A stretch of 64,000 bases of DNA from assembly GCF_036127095.1 (NCBI RefSeq), contig NZ_CP108006.1, forward strand, positions 5,633,501 through 5,697,500, written 5' to 3'. Shown one piece after another: positions 60,935 to 64,000 of this stretch. Each line of letters begins with the position of its first letter. Positions within the stretch are counted from its first letter, which is position 1. The notes under the pieces were generated by a model that had not been told where the DNA came from, ran no database searches, and worked only from the letters and a program-made list of their open reading frames with translations. The DNA is from Streptomyces sp. NBC_00335 (lineage in GTDB: Bacteria > Actinomycetota > Actinomycetes > Streptomycetales > Streptomycetaceae). Position numbers and translations under genes: made by a program.

Positions 60935-61603
60935 GTGAACACCCAGATGCACATGAACAACCTTTCTCCCGCGAGCGGCCTCTACACCGGCGCGCCGGTG
61001 GACAACCGCTACGTCGTGCCGCGCTTCGTGGAGCGCACCTCGCAGGGCGTCCGCGAGTACGACCCGTACGCGAAGCTCTTCGAGGAGCGCATCATCTTCC
61101 TCGGCGTGCAGATCGACGACGCCTCCGCCAACGACGTCATGGCGCAGCTCCTGTGCCTGGAGTCGATGGACCCGGACCGCGACATCTACCTGTACATCAA
61201 CAGCCCCGGCGGCTCCTTCACCGCGCTGACGGCGATCTACGACACGATGCAGTTCGTGAAGCCGGACATCTCGACGGTCTGCATGGGCCAGGCGGCCTCT
61301 GCCGCCGCCGTCCTGCTCGCCGCCGGCGCGCCCGGCAAGCGCATGGCGCTGCCGAACGCCCGCGTGCTGATCCACCAGCCCTCGGGCGGCACCGGCCGTG
61401 AGCAGCTCTCCGACCTGGAGATCGCGGCCAACGAGATCCTGCGCATGCGCGACCAGCTGGAGAACATGCTGGCCACGCACTCCTCGACGCCGATCGAGAA
61501 GATCCGCGACGACATCGAGCGCGACAAGATCCTGACGGCCCAGGACGCGCTGGCGTACGGCCTGATCGACCAGGTCGTCGCGACCCGCAAGACTTCGAAC
61601 TGA
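60935..61603 (+). CDS. clpP2: ATP-dependent Clp protease proteolytic subunit 2
   Basis: A 222-residue subunit from GTG 60935 (ATG 60947 or 60953 are alternatives, as all lie in one frame with weak ribosome-binding sites). Catalytic Ser122 (GQAASAAA), His147 (VLIHQPSGG) and Asp197 (ERDK) are present. Processed N-terminal residues [17 protein letters not shown] are typical of actinobacterial ClpP2. 94 bases separate it from clpP1. A hairpin at 61663-61684 lies before clpX. Confidence 0.95.
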   Translation: MNTQMHMNNLSPASGLYTGAPVDNRYVVPRFVERTSQGVREYDPYAKLFEERIIFLGVQIDDASANDVMAQLLCLESMDPDRDIYLYINSPGGSFTALTAIYDTMQFVKPDISTVCMGQAASAAAVLLAAGAPGKRMALPNARVLIHQPSGGTGREQLSDLEIAANEILRMRDQLENMLATHSSTPIEKIRDDIERDKILTAQDALAYGLIDQVVATRKTSN

Positions 61604-61662
61604 ACCTTGCCGCCAGTTGGCGTGGGCACGTCGCGGGGATTACGCGATGTGAACCACGTCAA

Positions 61663-61684
61663 GGGGGCCCCGCACGGGGCCCCC
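61663..61684 (+). terminator. hairpin between clpP2 and clpX
   Basis: 10-bp perfect arms GGGGGCCCCG / CGGGGCCCCC with a 2-base loop, 60 bases after clpP2. It may partly separate clpX from the clpP operon. Confidence 0.6.
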
Positions 61685-61757
61685 GGCAAGGTACCGTCGG
61701 ATATGAGGCACCAGGAGCGCTGAACCAGGCGTCTCCCAGGCGAAGGGGAAGCACCTC

Positions 61758-63044
61758 GTGGCACGCATCGGTGACGGCGGCGACCTGCTCAAGTGCTCGT
61801 TCTGCGGAAAGAGCCAGAAGCAGGTGAAGAAGCTCATCGCGGGACCCGGTGTGTACATCTGCGACGAGTGCATCGACCTCTGCAACGAGATCATCGAAGA
61901 GGAACTCGCGGAGACCTCCGAGGTTCGCTGGGAAGAACTTCCCAAGCCCCGTGAGATCTACGAGTTCCTGGAGAGCTACGTCGTCGGCCAGGAGCCGGCG
62001 AAGAAGGCGCTCTCCGTCGCGGTGTACAACCACTACAAGCGCGTCCAGGCCGGAGAGAACGGCGGCGGGACGGGCCGTGACGACGCGATCGAGCTCGCGA
62101 AGTCCAACATCCTCCTGCTCGGCCCCACGGGCTCGGGCAAGACGCTGCTGGCCCAGACGCTCGCCCGCATGCTCAACGTCCCGTTCGCCATCGCGGACGC
62201 GACGGCGCTCACGGAGGCCGGGTACGTCGGCGAGGACGTCGAGAACATCCTGCTCAAGCTGATCCAGGCGGCCGACTACGACGTCAAGAAGGCCGAAACC
62301 GGGATCATCTACATCGACGAGATCGACAAGGTCGCCCGCAAGAGCGAGAACCCGTCGATCACGCGCGACGTGAGCGGCGAGGGCGTGCAGCAGGCCCTCC
62401 TGAAGATCCTGGAAGGCACCACCGCTTCCGTGCCGCCGCAGGGCGGCCGCAAGCACCCGCACCAGGAGTTCATCCAGATCGACACGACGAACGTGCTGTT
62501 CATCGTGGGCGGCGCCTTCTCCGGCCTGGAGCGGATCATCGAGTCCCGCGCCGGCGCCAAGGGCATCGGCTTCGGGGCGACCATCCGCTCGAAGCGCGAG
62601 ATCGAGGCGAGCAACCAGTTCCAGGAGGTCATGCCGGAGGACCTGGTGAAGTTCGGGATGATCCCCGAGTTCATCGGCCGTCTGCCCGTCATCACCTCGG
62701 TCCACAACCTGGACCGCGAGGCCCTGCTCCAGATCCTCATCGAGCCGCGCAACGCCCTGGTGAAGCAGTACCAGCGGCTGTTCGAACTCGACGGCGTGGA
62801 GCTGGACTTCGAGCGCGAGGCCCTCGAAGCCATCGCCGACCAGGCGATCCTGCGCCAGACCGGCGCGCGCGGCCTGCGCGCCATCATGGAAGAGGTCCTG
62901 ATGTCGGTGATGTACGAGGTCCCGTCCCGCAAGGACGTGGCCCGCGTGGTCATCACCTCGGACGTGGTCCGCTCCAACGTCAACCCGACGCTGGTCCCGC
63001 GGATCGTCCCGAAGGACCAGGGCCCGCACGAGAAGTCGGCGTAG
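61758..63044 (+). CDS. clpX: ATP-dependent Clp protease ATPase subunit ClpX
   Basis: A 428-residue AAA+ unfoldase from GTG 61758. N-terminal zinc domain (Cys13, Cys16, Cys35, Cys38), Walker A GPTGSGKT (122-129), pore loop AGYVGED, Walker [13 protein letters not shown] loop (KGIGFGAT) that docks onto ClpP, sensor [10 protein letters not shown]. It recognises substrates and feeds them into ClpP1P2. A 17-bp perfect terminator follows. Confidence 0.97.
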   Translation: MARIGDGGDLLKCSFCGKSQKQVKKLIAGPGVYICDECIDLCNEIIEEELAETSEVRWEELPKPREIYEFLESYVVGQEPAKKALSVAVYNHYKRVQAGENGGGTGRDDAIELAKSNILLLGPTGSGKTLLAQTLARMLNVPFAIADATALTEAGYVGEDVENILLKLIQAADYDVKKAETGIIYIDEIDKVARKSENPSITRDVSGEGVQQALLKILEGTTASVPPQGGRKHPHQEFIQIDTTNVLFIVGGAFSGLERIIESRAGAKGIGFGATIRSKREIEASNQFQEVMPEDLVKFGMIPEFIGRLPVITSVHNLDREALLQILIEPRNALVKQYQRLFELDGVELDFEREALEAIADQAILRQTGARGLRAIMEEVLMSVMYEVPSRKDVARVVITSDVVRSNVNPTLVPRIVPKDQGPHEKSA

Positions 63045-63067
63045 CTGCCAGGCAGGGTACGCGTAAG

Positions 63068-63105
63068 CGGAAGGGGCGCCCCCGATTGGGGGCGCCCCTT
63101 CCGCG
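63068..63105 (+). terminator. clpX terminator
   Basis: 17-bp perfect arms GCGGAAGGGGCGCCCCC and complement with loop GATT. Confidence 0.8.
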
Positions 63106-63214
63106 GTCGGCCCAACTTGCGCTGCAATCAGACATAAGTTCGCTATGGTCTGGCGTGACGCAGGGTTCCTTGATCGGCTTTGCCTCGAACGGCTTTCGAT
63201 CGAGAGGTAAGAGC

Positions 63215-63496
63215 GTGAAGTTGAACCGTGTCATGGGAGCCCTGGCGGTAACGGTGGCCGCTACCGTGCTGCCGATGGTGGCGGCTACGCCGGCGTCGGC
63301 TGATCAGGGTGATTGCCAGCATTACCTCCACACGCAGGGCTATCGGATAGGCCCGAAGGTGGAGTCTGGTTGTAAGGCGGGTAGCGTCAGCGTCCTTGTC
63401 AACCCAGGACGCTGGGGTTCGTGCTACTTCGGCTTGACAAACATTGGAGTCAGGAAGGAGCCCGCCGTCGAGGCGTGCTACCGCGCGGGCCGCTAG
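63215..63496 (+). CDS. small secreted Cys-containing protein
   Basis: A 93-residue precursor from GTG 63215 (GAGAGG upstream); an upstream in-frame GTG would bury the signal peptide. The signal peptide (KLNRVMGALAVTVAATVLPMV core) ends at about ATPASA-DQ. The mature part has four Cys (DCQHYL, SGCKAG, SCYFG, ACYRAG), suggesting two disulfides. It is less GC-biased than its neighbours. Similar small secreted proteins are common in Streptomyces; role unknown. Confidence 0.75.
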   Translation: MKLNRVMGALAVTVAATVLPMVAATPASADQGDCQHYLHTQGYRIGPKVESGCKAGSVSVLVNPGRWGSCYFGLTNIGVRKEPAVEACYRAGR

Positions 63497-63552
63497 CCCT
63501 CTGGCCGTGGCCGGCCTGCACGGAGACGAGTGCCCGTGCAGGCTGCTGGCGA

Positions 63553-64000
63553 TCAGGCCTTAGAGCGGGCCGTGTTGTAGAGCTTCGCGGTGTAGCCCGC
63601 CGTCTGTTCCAGGGTGAAGCTCTGGGCGCCGCCCATGACGGAGGCGAAGTCCACCATGCTCACGATGGACAGGGTGCTGTAGTCACCCCAGATGCAGACC
63701 GGGATGGTGAAGGGCTTCGTGAGCGGGCTCGTGTCCGACTTCTTCGGAGTGAGCTTGAGCTCCTGGCACTTCATGACCGCACCCTTGAAGCCGGCCGGCT
63801 TCATCACCTTGGGGGAGCCGACCAGTTCCGCCTGCCCGTCGTCCTCGCTCTTCATCGAATCGGCCTTGGCCATGGCGAAGTAGGCGTCCACGGCCTTCTC
63901 CGGGTTGGCGATCTCGCCGTACACGCCCTGGAAGTTGAGCGCCTTGACGGCCAGCGGGTTCTTAGGGTCACCGGACTGGTAGGCCTGAGCGACCTGGGTC
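63553..64000 (-). CDS. hypothetical protein, 3' part (5' end outside window)
   Basis: About 149 residues ending at TGA 63553; the frame is open to the window edge (TQVAQAYQSGDPKNPLAVKA), so the start lies beyond. It contains EIANPEKAVDAYFAMAKADS, MKCQELKLTPKKSDTSPLTK, IPVCIWGDYSTLSIVSMVDF. Cysteine-containing, mixed alpha/beta. It looks like the secreted or lipoprotein-type C-terminal half of a conserved Streptomyces protein, but no family is recognised. Convergent with the small secreted protein gene. Confidence 0.7.
   Translation of the reverse strand, partial: TQVAQAYQSGDPKNPLAVKALNFQGVYGEIANPEKAVDAYFAMAKADSMKSEDDGQAELVGSPKVMKPAGFKGAVMKCQELKLTPKKSDTSPLTKPFTIPVCIWGDYSTLSIVSMVDFASVMGGAQSFTLEQTAGYTAKLYNTARSKA

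Overview
This is a Streptomyces-type actinobacterial chromosome segment. The GC content is very high with GC-saturated third codon positions and many GTG starts, and the gene content is typical of the genus: tig-clpP1-clpP2-clpX, an Fe-type superoxide dismutase behind a Nur-like box, paralogous aminopeptidase N genes and secreted subtilisin/M28 peptidases.

Layout. 1-41 kb is ordinary core chromosome. It starts with the 3' part of malQ, then a MarR regulator divergent from two DMT exporters and a LysR gene. Next come aminopeptidase N, asd, two secreted peptidases, a CGNR regulator with a VOC/FMN pair, a second aminopeptidase N, a mycothiol-type oxidoreductase and sodF. Three paralogous amino-acid permeases follow, interleaved with an SDR gene and bioY, then rpiB, an Nei-type glycosylase, an Eis-type acetyltransferase, a PP2C phosphatase, a MacB-like ABC exporter, a PLP decarboxylase and an HD-domain gene. 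Many gene ends carry strong perfect hairpins. A dispersed GC-rich repeat family occupies several intergenic spaces (4.9, 18.0, 33.8-34.3 and 38.2 kb), a 179-bp MITE-like palindrome follows the nei-type gene, and two intergenic islands hold tandem repeats.

41.3-58.0 kb is an integrated actinomycete integrative and conjugative element (AICE) of the pSAM2 type. It lies between two identical 102-bp direct repeats that contain the 3' half and terminator of tRNA-Gly(UCC); the intact tRNA is at the right end. The right half is the replication/transfer/integration backbone: a KorSA-like GntR repressor and a divergent Nudix (Pif-like) gene, an SCO3933-type regulator, TraSA-like FtsK translocase, SpdB/DUF2637, small transfer proteins, RepSA-like HUH initiator, Xis and Int. 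Three near-identical 16-bp palindromic sites mark the KorSA-type operators. The left half holds two further GntR genes, a coupled run of small genes and two orphan immunity-type proteins.

Inside the element, a 3.4-kb segment of visibly lower GC (about 45.43-48.86 kb) is framed by 23-nt imperfect direct repeats. It holds an Imm32-like protein, an orphan McrA-N-like domain, an endonuclease-VII-type nuclease fused to a coiled coil and winged domain, an ApeA-like HEPN protein and a degenerate tRNA-Ser-like sequence with its terminator. I read it as an anti-phage/genome-defence cargo module acquired by the element, possibly from another tRNA-targeting element. This is the most interesting part of the window.

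58-64 kb returns to core: tRNA-Gly, tRNA-Pro(UGG), tig, clpP1-clpP2-clpX with a ClgR-like box upstream, a small secreted protein and the 3' part of an unrecognised gene running off the window.
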